Shown here piece after piece: positions 1-7,810 of a stretch of 64,000 nt of DNA. The stretch spans positions 293,003 to 357,002 of the forward strand of contig NZ_JAAKGS010000004.1 of NCBI RefSeq assembly GCF_011043555.1, given 5' to 3'. The position numbers and the translations under genes were made by a program. How positions within the stretch are numbered: the stretch's first letter is position 1; every line of letters starts with the position of its first letter. The notes under the pieces are model-generated. The model was not told the origin of the DNA. It ran no database searches and saw nothing but the letters and a program-made list of their open reading frames with translations. The stretch is from Sphingobacterium sp. SGR-19 (GTDB lineage Bacteria; Bacteroidota; Bacteroidia; Sphingobacteriales; Sphingobacteriaceae).

Positions 1-7
1 TTTCATT

Positions 8-217
8 ATGGTGGAAATTGTACTAGTTGTTTTGCTAGGGATATGGATGTGGAGTACAGCACATACCACCTTGGATGTCATTAGCCAAAGATTGCAAACA
101 GGTAATATAGGTGTCGGTTTTTTCCTTTTGCCGGTTGCTATAATTTTTCTAGGAATGGCTATCGGCGGGATCCGTAAGGATGAAAAATTGATAAAATCAG
201 CGGACCGTTTGCGATGA
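8..217 (+). CDS. Small two-helix membrane protein, unknown
   Basis: Predicted 69-residue protein with two hydrophobic stretches (about residues 2-20 and 36-54) and a basic C-terminal tail, so probably an inner-membrane hairpin. Only seven bases of window precede the ATG, so a start further upstream cannot be excluded. Its TGA overlaps the ATG of the next gene by four bases, which suggests translational coupling with the secreted protein downstream. I do not recognise a family and assign no function. Confidence 0.55.
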   Translation: MVEIVLVVLLGIWMWSTAHTTLDVISQRLQTGNIGVGFFLLPVAIIFLGMAIGGIRKDEKLIKSADRLR

Positions 218-672
218 AGAAACTGCTATTTTCTCTGTTTTTGCCGCTGTGCTGGCTGTCTTCCAACGAGCTTTCAGCGCAAGAGCAGGAACCGGAAAAA
301 AATATAAAGGATGATATCCAGGTTGATGTAAAATCAACGACGATAAATGCTGGAGGAGACACACTTTCCATCGAGTTGTTTCTCATTTCCTATCAAATGG
401 ATCCTCGGGAATTTAAATTAAATACTTTTGCTACGCAAATTGTGGATGGTGAAGGCAATAAGCATCTGTTTGCAACGATGAAGATGGGACGCGTTTTGTT
501 GCAATTAACAGATAGACAAAATTATCTGCATTATTTATTGGAAGAAAATGTACCTGTGCCCTTAACTATACAAGTAGGAGATTGGAAAGGAAAGAAAGCG
601 TCGAAAGTATTATTAGTATTCGAAGACAGCGCTGAAGAGGGGCGGTTTATAACACAAGAGGTTGACTTATAG
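214..672 (+). CDS. Secreted or periplasmic hypothetical protein
   Basis: A 152-residue protein with a clear N-terminal signal peptide: Lys-Lys at residues 2-3, a hydrophobic core to about residue 17, and a likely cleavage site after SAQ near residue 23. There is no cysteine at the cleavage site, so it is not an obvious lipoprotein. The mature part is acidic and rich in beta-type segments. It is coupled by an ATGA overlap to the small membrane protein upstream. No domain is recognised; location outside the cytoplasm is the only inference made. Confidence 0.6.
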   Translation: MKKLLFSLFLPLCWLSSNELSAQEQEPEKNIKDDIQVDVKSTTINAGGDTLSIELFLISYQMDPREFKLNTFATQIVDGEGNKHLFATMKMGRVLLQLTDRQNYLHYLLEENVPVPLTIQVGDWKGKKASKVLLVFEDSAEEGRFITQEVDL

Positions 673-684
673 TCAACCTCGTTC

Positions 685-1224
685 TTATCTGGAATACCTA
701 AATTGCTGTTTATCCATCAGACCCATCTGATTTTTCATCATTTTAATCTGATCGGCAAGTAGTTTATTTTTATCTGCTTTTTTCGCTTCAGCCAAAAGTT
801 TCTCGGCCTCGCGTTTATTGCGTTTTGCCATGGCTACACCTGCTAGGCTCAATTTTGCCAAGGCAATATTATGACTCATATGCAAGCCTAAAGACAATGC
901 TTTCTTAAAGTATTTTTCTGATTGTAACGGTGCGCGTTGTGATTCCAAGATACCTAAGAGCATGTGGTAATACCCGTGTTGTGCGCTAATGAGCTGTTTA
1001 TCGTAATTCTTGATGTTCCTTAACCATTGTTCTGCTTTAGCCATGTTTTCTTTTCTAAGATACCATTGCGCGATGAGCATATTCTCATTGAAGAACACCG
1101 TAACCCAAGCCAGGATGGTAACAAAAATTCCTAAAATACCCCATCCCCAATGACCGAACCAAAATAGCATTACCGTTCCTATTAAAAGAAGGCTACTCAG
1201 AATAATACGAACTATATTTGACAT
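685..1224 (-). CDS. TPR-like membrane protein
   Basis: Two adjacent transmembrane helices (about residues 4-24 and 26-46 from the chosen start) are followed by roughly 130 residues of helix-turn-helix repeats of TPR character, with alternating Ala, Leu and aromatic positions (segments around AEQWLRNI, SEKYFKKAL, AEKLLAEA). The repeat domain probably faces the cytoplasm as a scaffold. The frame stays open up to 1284, but the ATG at 1222-1224 places the first helix directly at the N-terminus and keeps clear of the divergent ung promoter, so I chose it. Exact role unknown. Confidence 0.6.
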   Translation of the reverse strand: MSNIVRIILSSLLLIGTVMLFWFGHWGWGILGIFVTILAWVTVFFNENMLIAQWYLRKENMAKAEQWLRNIKNYDKQLISAQHGYYHMLLGILESQRAPLQSEKYFKKALSLGLHMSHNIALAKLSLAGVAMAKRNKREAEKLLAEAKKADKNKLLADQIKMMKNQMGLMDKQQFRYSR

Positions 1225-1285
1225 ATATTTATTGCGTAAATTAAAACTAATGACAAATATCCGGTTATTTTGGAGCTTATCCAAC

Positions 1286-1321
1286 TTGTTTGCGTGATAA
1301 AATTGTAAAATTGTATTTTTG
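1286..1321 (+). promoter_or_regulatory. ung promoter, Bacteroidota type
   Basis: The -7 box TATTTTTG (1314-1321) matches TAnnTTTG. Candidate -33 boxes are TTTG at 1289-1292 (21-bp spacer) or TTG at 1286-1288. The box ends only four bases before the ung ATG, so the transcript should start at or next to the start codon. Confidence 0.6.
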
Positions 1322-1325
1322 TATT

Positions 1326-1997
1326 ATGGCAGAACGTTATGACCCCAGCTGGGAATCCATTTTAAGACCTTTGTTTAAACAGGACAACATGCGTAGCCTT
1401 TCCGCGTTTGTGCAGCACGAGCGAAAACAGACACTGGTCTTTCCTCCGGAAAACCTTGTACTAAACGCTTTTAGATTGACACCATTTGAAAATATTAAAG
1501 TGGTGATATTGGGACAAGATCCCTATCACAATGACGGACAAGCACATGGGTTATCCTTTTCTGTGCCGAAGGGGATAGCGCTGCCACCATCACTAAAAAA
1601 TATTTATACAGAGTTGAGATCCGACATTCCGGAATTTCAATACCCCACTTCGGGAGACTTGACTAAATGGGCTAAACAAGGCGTGTTATTGCTGAATGCA
1701 ACACTTACTGTACGGGCACATCAAGCAGCTTCCCATCAAAAGAGAGGCTGGGAAGAGTTTACCGACCAGATTATCCACTTAGTATCCCAGAAACTGGAAA
1801 ATGTAGTTTTTATGTTATGGGGGAGTTACGCGCAAAAGAAGTCGCTGCTAATCGATACACAGAAACATTTGATACTAAAAGCTGTCCACCCCTCGCCGCT
1901 ATCGGCACACCGGGGGTTCTTTGGTTGTAAACATTTCTCTCAAGCGAATGCTTATTTGCAGTCCAAAGGGCGAAAACCGATTGATTGGCAAATTTGA
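1326..1997 (+). CDS. ung: Uracil-DNA glycosylase (family 1)
   Basis: Removes uracil from DNA as the first step of base-excision repair; cytoplasmic and monomeric. The 223-residue length is normal for family 1. The water-activating motif GQDPYHNDGQ carries the catalytic Asp at residue 65, and the DNA-intercalating loop HPSPLSAHRGFFG begins with His188. The PPSLKNIY segment typical of Ung is also present. The reading frame is open further upstream, but the ATG at 1326 gives the family-typical N-terminus and follows the -7 box directly. Transcribed alone, divergently from the TPR protein. Confidence 0.97.
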   Translation: MAERYDPSWESILRPLFKQDNMRSLSAFVQHERKQTLVFPPENLVLNAFRLTPFENIKVVILGQDPYHNDGQAHGLSFSVPKGIALPPSLKNIYTELRSDIPEFQYPTSGDLTKWAKQGVLLLNATLTVRAHQAASHQKRGWEEFTDQIIHLVSQKLENVVFMLWGSYAQKKSLLIDTQKHLILKAVHPSPLSAHRGFFGCKHFSQANAYLQSKGRKPIDWQI

Positions 1998-2045
1998 GTT
2001 CCTCAGATTGCCGAACCCAGCTTTTGGGAGGGCTATAACAACTTA

Positions 2046-3122
2046 CTAAGCGAATAACTCTTTTAAATGTTTGAACTGGTAATCTGCATTTGAAAGCCGC
2101 TCTATATGGTTGATACGTATCTTTCTACCCCGCTGCTTAATGTGTGTAAAGAGCAGATGGCTATCATATGTAACTTCAAAAGGCTGTGAAAGATTGATAG
2201 GTTCCATTGTTTCACCCAGAATAACATACTCTAGTTCCCCTTTTGAGGTAAACCGTCTGATAATTACTCTATCCTCTGTAGCAGGTTGAATACAGAACCA
2301 TGCACCATCCCCAACGCCACCGAGATATTGTGCATCCTTCGGTACCGAAATCGGTTTGGAAGCGAAGCTCATACAACCAATAATCAAGTCGTCAGGTAAA
2401 AGGTCTGCTTTCTTTTGCGTTACATTGTCTCCCAGTTTTTTCAATAGGAAACCGAAAGATTGCCAACGATTCATTTTAAAATACTTTAGCCCGTGTTGAG
2501 GTGTAAAGGAGTACACCATTCGATCGGAAACAGCGTTTACTACATTACTGATGGGGCTTGCCTTAATCGTTTCGGGGAAGTTGATACTGTGACGCCAATT
2601 ATACCGTTTGGACGAGCGTATCAACATGCGTGTGATGAAGCGCGAGCAATTATTGTTGTTACGCGCCACCGCACCGTAAGGATAAGTGCCTTGGTGTACA
2701 CAATCGTCTCCATAAGCTTTTGCAAATTCAAAATTGATATCACGGGCGATAGAGAAATAAAGGATGCCCTCTCCATACATAGCCGGTTTTAGTGCCTCAA
2801 ACTGCTCTACAATTTCTTCAAGATTAGTAATATTGTTATTTTCAAACTTCGCCTTCAGTTTTATCTCCAAACGTGGATCTGAAAATTTAGAACGTGCGCG
2901 ACCATATCCTCGAGGCGTAATATAACGTCCGAAATCATAGAAGAGCATCTCGCCCGTTTCCCGTTTAATTATTACAATACCCGTGTGGCCTACTTTGAAA
3001 TTCAAGTTTTTTACGATACCGATTTTCTTAAAAAACATCATCCATTTTTCGTCCCCTCTGATGGTGGCATCAGGCCATGTCAGAATAAGGGCTACGTCAT
3101 TATACGTTGTATTTGACTGCAT
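2046..3122 (-). CDS. Putative permuted papain-fold (NlpC/P60-like) protein
   Basis: A 358-residue protein probably in the Bacteroidota family of the DUF6695 kind (recalled, not checked). What the sequence shows: an N-terminal KVGHTGIVII segment with His46, then LFYDFGRY, then about 100 residues later a run of four Asn followed by NCSRFITRML with Cys159. A His on the first strand and a Cys at the start of a later helix is the order seen in circularly permuted papain-like amidases and peptidases, so a hydrolase is inferred. The remaining 150 residues are mainly beta. No signal peptide. It follows the Lrp gene by 16 bp on the same strand, so the two are probably co-transcribed. Confidence 0.55.
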   Translation of the reverse strand: MQSNTTYNDVALILTWPDATIRGDEKWMMFFKKIGIVKNLNFKVGHTGIVIIKRETGEMLFYDFGRYITPRGYGRARSKFSDPRLEIKLKAKFENNNITNLEEIVEQFEALKPAMYGEGILYFSIARDINFEFAKAYGDDCVHQGTYPYGAVARNNNNCSRFITRMLIRSSKRYNWRHSINFPETIKASPISNVVNAVSDRMVYSFTPQHGLKYFKMNRWQSFGFLLKKLGDNVTQKKADLLPDDLIIGCMSFASKPISVPKDAQYLGGVGDGAWFCIQPATEDRVIIRRFTSKGELEYVILGETMEPINLSQPFEVTYDSHLLFTHIKQRGRKIRINHIERLSNADYQFKHLKELFA

Positions 3123-3138
3123 GAAACTCCTTTTTTAA

Positions 3139-3609
3139 TTAGTATTCCAAAGGGATTATGGGCTCTTTTTTGCTAGTTGACATGATCATCATAGTCTGAA
3201 AGGTTTTAACAAATGGAATTTTCGATATTTTTTCCATAATCACTGCTTCATACGCTTTAATGTCCTTTACATAGACTTTTAACATAAAGTCACAATTGCC
3301 GGTAACGTGGTGGCATTCGGTTACCTCCGGGATGGTCTTGACGGCTTCCACAAACTCTGGGATGGCGTTGTGGGTATGAAAGTCCAACGATATTTGGATG
3401 AATGATTTAATACCCAACCCCAACTTTTCCTCATCTACGAATGCGTGATAACTCTTGATAAATCCCGAGTTTTCTAACTTACGTACCCGCTCCAATGTAG
3501 GGGCCGGCGAAAGCCCGATATTTGAAGCTAACTGCAGGTTTGTTATTCTCCCGTTCTCTTGTAAAAGCTTCAGAATTTTCAAATCCGTCTTATCTGGTTG
3601 ATATGGCAT
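3139..3609 (-). CDS. Lrp/AsnC family transcriptional regulator
   Basis: 156 residues, the usual length of the family. The N-terminal winged helix-turn-helix (about residues 7-55: DLKILKLLQENGRITN and LASNIGLSPAPTLERVRKLE) is followed by the RAM ligand-binding domain (about 70-145, with VTECHHVTGNCDFMLKVYVKD). Such proteins form octameric discs and sense amino acids. It heads a two-gene unit with the putative papain-fold protein and is divergent from sufBCD. Whether it controls suf or its partner is not shown by the sequence. A short palindrome in the divergent spacer is a candidate operator. Confidence 0.93.
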   Translation of the reverse strand: MPYQPDKTDLKILKLLQENGRITNLQLASNIGLSPAPTLERVRKLENSGFIKSYHAFVDEEKLGLGIKSFIQISLDFHTHNAIPEFVEAVKTIPEVTECHHVTGNCDFMLKVYVKDIKAYEAVIMEKISKIPFVKTFQTMMIMSTSKKEPIIPLEY

Positions 3610-3806
3610 TTCTATAATCAGCTAACGTGAATATTATATTTTACAAAATGTAAATATACGGAATAATGTTTGGTGAACAAAAAACTTCCTAACCTCATGT
3701 TTTATATAGATAAAATTTATTTAATAGCTATGCTGATATTGTTAAATATTATTACGAATCATGGTAATGTCAAAATTGAAGACGTGGGGTGCATTTAAAA
3801 GCGCAG

Positions 3807-3824
3807 AAATGACATTTGTCATTT
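3807..3824. promoter_or_regulatory. Palindrome upstream of sufB, candidate operator
   Basis: Perfect 8-bp inverted repeat AAATGACA / TGTCATTT with a 2-bp centre, 60 bp before the sufB -7 box and about 200 bp from the divergent lrp-like start. The position fits an upstream regulator site for either gene. It is followed by a T run, so a hairpin role on the + strand is an alternative. Which protein binds is unknown. Confidence 0.4.
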
Positions 3825-3883
3825 TTTTTACTGAAATGTGGGTTAGAATACGTGTTAGCTTAGGGTATGTCGTCTTTTAATCG

Positions 3884-3891
3884 TATCTTTG
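3884..3891 (+). promoter_or_regulatory. sufB -7 box
   Basis: TATCTTTG matches the Bacteroidota -7 consensus and lies 48 bp before the sufB ATG. No clear TTG is seen at the usual -33 distance, which would be compatible with an activated promoter. Confidence 0.55.
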
Positions 3892-3939
3892 TAGTCCAAA
3901 ATAAGGTAGGAATCGCCGAATTAAAAAAGGGGTAGAGAA

Positions 3940-5391
3940 ATGAGTACCAAAGACGATGAATTACTAAAAGAGCTGGAGCTCGAAGAATATAAATACGGGT
4001 TCACCACAGATATTGAGATGGAAATAGCCGCTAAGGGGCTAAGTGAAGATACTGTTCGTTTCATATCTGCAAAGAAAAACGAGCCCGAATGGTTGTTAGA
4101 ATGGCGGTTAAAGGCATTGCGCCATTTTCTGACCATGAAGATGCCTACATGGCAAAATTTTGAAAGTCCGGAGGTGGATTTTCAGGATATTTCGTATTAC
4201 GCAGCACCTAAACCCAAAAAGCAATTAGAAAGTCTTGATGAGGTGGATCCGGAGCTGCTTTCGACATTCGAAAAATTGGGCATTCCATTAGACGAACAGA
4301 AAGTTTTGGCTGGCGTGGTAGCCGTTGATGCGGTGTTTGATTCCGTCTCCGTAAAGACTACATTTCGGGAGAAGTTGAAAGAGCAGGGAGTTATTTTTTG
4401 TTCTTTTGGCGAAGCTGTGCAAGAATATCCGGATTTGGTGAAAAAATATCTAGGCACCGTAGTGCCACAAACAGATAACATTTATGCGGCACTGAATTCA
4501 GCGGTGTTTTCGGATGGCTCTTTCGTGTACGTTCCGAAAGGCGTAAGGTGTCCAATGGAGCTTTCCACGTATTTCCGTATAAATGCACAGAACACCGGAC
4601 AGTTTGAACGTACCTTGATTGTCGCGGAAGAAGGCTCCTATGTATCCTATCTGGAAGGCTGTACAGCGCCAATGCGTGATGAAAACCAACTACATGCTGC
4701 GGTGGTTGAACTGATTGCCGAGCGGGATGCGGAAATTAAATATTCGACGGTGCAGAATTGGTATCCAGGAGATAAAGATGGCAAGGGCGGTATATACAAT
4801 TTCGTAACGAAACGTGGTATTTGTAAAGGTGATCATGCTAAAATTTCGTGGACACAAGTGGAAACAGGTTCTGCCATCACATGGAAATACCCTGGCGTTA
4901 TTCTGAAAGGCGATCATTCTGTAGGGGAATTTTATTCCGTGGCAATGACGCGTAATAAACAGATTGCTGACACAGGGACGAAAATGGTGCACCTTGGGAA
5001 AAATACCCGTTCTAAAATTGTGTCGAAAGGTATTTCTGCAGGTCTGAGCCACAACAGTTACAGAGGACTGGTAAAAATTGGTCCGAATGCCGATAAAGCG
5101 AGAAACTTTACACAATGCGACTCTTTATTGATTGGGGATCGCTGTGGAGCACATACATTCCCTTATATAGAGAATAGAAACCGTACAGCAATGTTGGAGC
5201 ACGAGGCGACGACATCAAAGATCGGTGAGGATCAGGTTTTTTACCTGAACCAAAGAGGGATTGATCCGGAGAAAGCCGTTGGTTTGATCGTTAATGGCTA
5301 CGCCAAAGAGGTGCTAAACCAACTACCGATGGAGTTTGCAGTAGAAGCGCAAAAACTATTGGCGATTTCTTTGGAAGGATCGGTCGGGTAG
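3940..5391 (+). CDS. sufB: Fe-S cluster assembly protein SufB
   Basis: Scaffold subunit of the SufBCD complex, which assembles iron-sulphur clusters in the cytoplasm. The 483-residue length and the motif order are typical of Suf[19 protein letters not shown] near residue 200, [15 protein letters not shown] (about 230-245, Cys of the cluster-binding region) and the C-terminal [20 protein letters not shown]. An RBS-like GGGG lies a few bases upstream of the ATG. It opens a sufB-sufC-sufD operon with gaps of 27 and about 12-48 bp. No sufS or sufE follows. Confidence 0.97.
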   Translation: MSTKDDELLKELELEEYKYGFTTDIEMEIAAKGLSEDTVRFISAKKNEPEWLLEWRLKALRHFLTMKMPTWQNFESPEVDFQDISYYAAPKPKKQLESLDEVDPELLSTFEKLGIPLDEQKVLAGVVAVDAVFDSVSVKTTFREKLKEQGVIFCSFGEAVQEYPDLVKKYLGTVVPQTDNIYAALNSAVFSDGSFVYVPKGVRCPMELSTYFRINAQNTGQFERTLIVAEEGSYVSYLEGCTAPMRDENQLHAAVVELIAERDAEIKYSTVQNWYPGDKDGKGGIYNFVTKRGICKGDHAKISWTQVETGSAITWKYPGVILKGDHSVGEFYSVAMTRNKQIADTGTKMVHLGKNTRSKIVSKGISAGLSHNSYRGLVKIGPNADKARNFTQCDSLLIGDRCGAHTFPYIENRNRTAMLEHEATTSKIGEDQVFYLNQRGIDPEKAVGLIVNGYAKEVLNQLPMEFAVEAQKLLAISLEGSVG

Positions 5392-5418
5392 TAATTTAAA
5401 ATTTCCAAATTAAGAAAA

Positions 5419-6177
5419 ATGTTATCAGTTAAGAATTTACACGCGTCTGTTGAAGGCAAACAAATATTAAAAGGATTAGATTTAGAAGTCAAAGCGGGAG
5501 AGATTCATGCCATTATGGGACCCAATGGTGCCGGAAAAAGCACGTTAGGCAATGTATTGGCTGGTCGTGACGCTTACGAGGTCACCGAAGGCTCCGCATT
5601 GTTGGAGGGCGTTGACTTATTGGATTTAGCTCCTGAAGATCGTGCTCGGGAGGGTCTTTTTCTAGCTTTTCAATATCCGGTAGAAATCCCCGGTGTGTCC
5701 AATATCAATTTCTTGAAAACAGCGGTAAACGACATTCGGGAGTATAAAGGTTTGCCGCCAATGGAAGCAAAAGAGTTTTTGCAATTGGTAAAAGAAAAAC
5801 AAAAACTGGTGGATTTTTCAGCAAACCTCGCCAATCGTTCGTTGAACGAAGGCTTTTCAGGAGGTGAGAAGAAGCGTAACGAGATATTCCAGCTGGCGAT
5901 GTTAAACCCCAAGTTGGCCATCCTTGATGAGACAGATTCAGGACTTGATATCGATGCATTACGCGTTGTAGCAAACGGTGTAAACCAACTACGTTCCGAA
6001 AACAACGCATTCGTCGTCATTACACATTACCAACGTTTATTAGATTATATTGTGCCTGACTTTGTTCACGTACTATATAACGGACGAATTGTGAAAACAG
6101 GACCAAAGGAATTGGCTTTGGAATTGGAAGAAAAAGGTTACGATTGGCTAAAAGAATACGACACGCAAACCGCTTAA
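5419..6177 (+). CDS. sufC: Fe-S assembly ATPase SufC
   Basis: ABC-type ATPase that drives the SufBCD scaffold. 252 residues. Walker A GPNGAGKST at 34-42, signature SGGEKKRNEI beginning at residue 147, Walker B LAILDETDSGLD around 168-178; the DETDSGLD variant is a SufC hallmark. No membrane segments, as expected for this soluble ABC protein. Lies between sufB and sufD in the same orientation and shares their transcript. Confidence 0.97.
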   Translation: MLSVKNLHASVEGKQILKGLDLEVKAGEIHAIMGPNGAGKSTLGNVLAGRDAYEVTEGSALLEGVDLLDLAPEDRAREGLFLAFQYPVEIPGVSNINFLKTAVNDIREYKGLPPMEAKEFLQLVKEKQKLVDFSANLANRSLNEGFSGGEKKRNEIFQLAMLNPKLAILDETDSGLDIDALRVVANGVNQLRSENNAFVVITHYQRLLDYIVPDFVHVLYNGRIVKTGPKELALELEEKGYDWLKEYDTQTA

Positions 6178-6225
6178 TAAAATTTATCCATGGATAATTT
6201 AAACAGCGGATTGATAAAAAAGAAC

Positions 6226-7533
6226 ATGAGTACAATAGTTGCAGATTCATTATATCAACAGTTGGTTTCGACCTTCCAAGAGTTAGATACGCAAGAACGG
6301 TCCTATTTGACGACTTTGCGTCAACAAGCTTTTGAACGTTTTCAACAGGAGGGTTTTCCGACTGTCAAGAACGAGGAGTGGAAATATACCAATATACACC
6401 CTTTAATCAATGGAACCTATGCATTGAATGCATCGGTAGATGTGGACAATGTGGATACGAGCAAAGCGGATATCCCAGGCTTGGATGCCCATCGGATTGT
6501 GTTGGTTAACGGTGAGTATGTTTTGGCATTCTCTTCACTCGAAGACGAAATAGGTTTGGTGGTAAAACCCATCAATGAAGCCTATAGGGAAGCTAACTTT
6601 GAAAAGCATTACGCGCAGCATGCAGATAAATCGGATAATGTGATGGTGCAATTAAATACGGCGCTAAACACAGCGGGCGTGTATTTATCGGTTGCTAAAA
6701 ACAAGGTCATTTCCAAACCGATTCATATCGTGCATGTCGCGACGGGAAAAGATGCATTTTTTGCCCAAACACGTAACCTGATTGTGGTAGAATCCCATGC
6801 AGAGGTAGAGATTATAGAATCTTTTATAACGGTAGATGGCGCAGCAAAGAATGTACATAATAAGGTGACGGAAATTGTGGTACAGGAGAATGCAAAAGTA
6901 CAGCATTACTATCTGCAAGTAGCTGATGCAACGAGCCATTACATCATGCATACGGAAGTTTATCAAGAACAACATAGTCTATATAATAACTATAATTGTA
7001 ATTTGCCGGGAGCATCTTTCGTGCGGCATAACATCAATGTGCGCTTGGATGCAGAACAGGTGGAATCACATCTATACGGTATTAACCTAACAGCAGGCCA
7101 ACAGTTTGTAGATAACCACACTATTGTCGATCATATAAAACCGCATTGTGAATCTTACGAGTGGTATAAAAATATCCCGCAAGACGAGTCTACAGCGGTA
7201 TTCAATGGTAAGATCTTTGTTCGTGAGGACGCACAAAAAACAAATGCCTTCCAGCAAAATAATAATATGCTTATCGGGGATAAGTCTACGGTATACACAA
7301 AGCCGCAGCTAGAAATCTTTGCAGATGATGTGAAATGTTCGCATGGTTGTACGATGGGGCAGTTTGACGATGATGCATTGTTTTATTTACGCGCGCGTGG
7401 TATCGGGGAGGAGGCTGCCCGTGTATTATTAGTACATGCCTTTGCATTCGATGTTACTTCCCGTTTCTCTAACGAAAATGTTCGTCAATATATAGAGCAT
7501 CTCGTTGAAAAGGGTTTAGAGAAGAGCAAGTAG
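6226..7533 (+). CDS. sufD: Fe-S cluster assembly protein SufD
   Basis: Second scaffold subunit, homologous to SufB; 435 residues from the chosen start. The SufB/SufD-type C-terminal beta-helix is visible, with KTNAFQQNNNMLIG, CSHGCTMGQFDDDALFYLRARGI and RFSNENVRQYIEHL. An in-frame ATG at 6190 would add 12 residues (12 bp after the sufC stop). The 6226 ATG, with MSTIVADSLYQQL, gives the usual N-terminus and I prefer it. It is the last gene of the operon, followed 18 bp later by a strong terminator hairpin. Confidence 0.93.
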   Translation: MSTIVADSLYQQLVSTFQELDTQERSYLTTLRQQAFERFQQEGFPTVKNEEWKYTNIHPLINGTYALNASVDVDNVDTSKADIPGLDAHRIVLVNGEYVLAFSSLEDEIGLVVKPINEAYREANFEKHYAQHADKSDNVMVQLNTALNTAGVYLSVAKNKVISKPIHIVHVATGKDAFFAQTRNLIVVESHAEVEIIESFITVDGAAKNVHNKVTEIVVQENAKVQHYYLQVADATSHYIMHTEVYQEQHSLYNNYNCNLPGASFVRHNINVRLDAEQVESHLYGINLTAGQQFVDNHTIVDHIKPHCESYEWYKNIPQDESTAVFNGKIFVREDAQKTNAFQQNNNMLIGDKSTVYTKPQLEIFADDVKCSHGCTMGQFDDDALFYLRARGIGEEAARVLLVHAFAFDVTSRFSNENVRQYIEHLVEKGLEKSK

Positions 7534-7550
7534 TTTTCCATATGATAAAA

Positions 7551-7590
7551 TAAAGGCGTCAGAATCGAACTCTGACGCCTTTATTTATTT
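7551..7590. terminator. Terminator after sufD
   Basis: 13-bp perfect stem TAAAGGCGTCAGA / TCTGACGCCTTTA (7551-7563 and 7571-7583) with a 7-nt loop, followed by TTTATTT on the + strand. It ends the suf operon. Confidence 0.9.
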
Positions 7591-7610
7591 TTCGGATTTG
7601 TGTGCAACAT

Positions 7611-7641
7611 AAAAAGCCCCTGAATTTTTCAGGAGCTTTTG
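7611..7641 (-). terminator. Terminator of tRNA-Gly
   Basis: Read on the minus strand, AAAAGCTCCTGAA / TTCAGGGGCTTTTT forms a hairpin with one internal mismatch and ends in a T run, just downstream of the tRNA 3' end. Confidence 0.8.
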
Positions 7642-7646
7642 TTTTG

Positions 7647-7719
7647 AGCGAAAGACGAGATTCGAACTCGCGACCCCAACCTTGGCAAGGTTGTGCTCTA
7701 CCAACTGAGCTACTTTCGC
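7647..7719 (-). tRNA. tRNA-Gly (anticodon GCC)
   Basis: 73-nt cloverleaf on the minus strand. Acceptor GCGAAAG pairs with CTTTCGC, with discriminator U at 7647; then U8, A9, D arm GCTC/GAGC with AGTTGGTA loop, anticodon stem CAACC/GGTTG around the loop TTGCCAA (anticodon GCC), and T arm with TTCGAAT loop. CCA is not encoded. It has its own promoter and terminator, so it is a single-gene transcript. Confidence 0.97.
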
Positions 7720-7730
7720 TGATTGTGGTA

Positions 7731-7761
7731 CAAAGATAGCGATTCGGTATATATCTGTCAA
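7731..7761 (-). promoter_or_regulatory. tRNA-Gly promoter
   Basis: On the minus strand TTG (7761-7759), a 20-bp spacer, then TATCTTTG (7738-7731): a textbook Bacteroidota promoter, with the -7 box 12 bp before the tRNA 5' end. Confidence 0.85.
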
Positions 7762-7810
7762 TAGCTTTTTTGAATTTTACTAGTTATGATTTATCCCCGC
7801 TTCTTTTATT

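Larger units (their letters stand above)
3610..3939. other. Divergent spacer between lrp-like gene and sufB
   Basis: 330 bp of AT-rich DNA without a credible gene. It holds the sufB -7 box (3884-3891), the palindrome at 3807-3824 and presumably the promoter of the Lrp-like gene, for which no consensus -7 box could be picked out. Confidence 0.6.

Noticed and set aside
2493..2792. 99-codon frame antisense to the papain-fold-like gene
   Set aside because: Shadow of the better-supported minus-strand gene; no RBS, promoter or recognisable domain.
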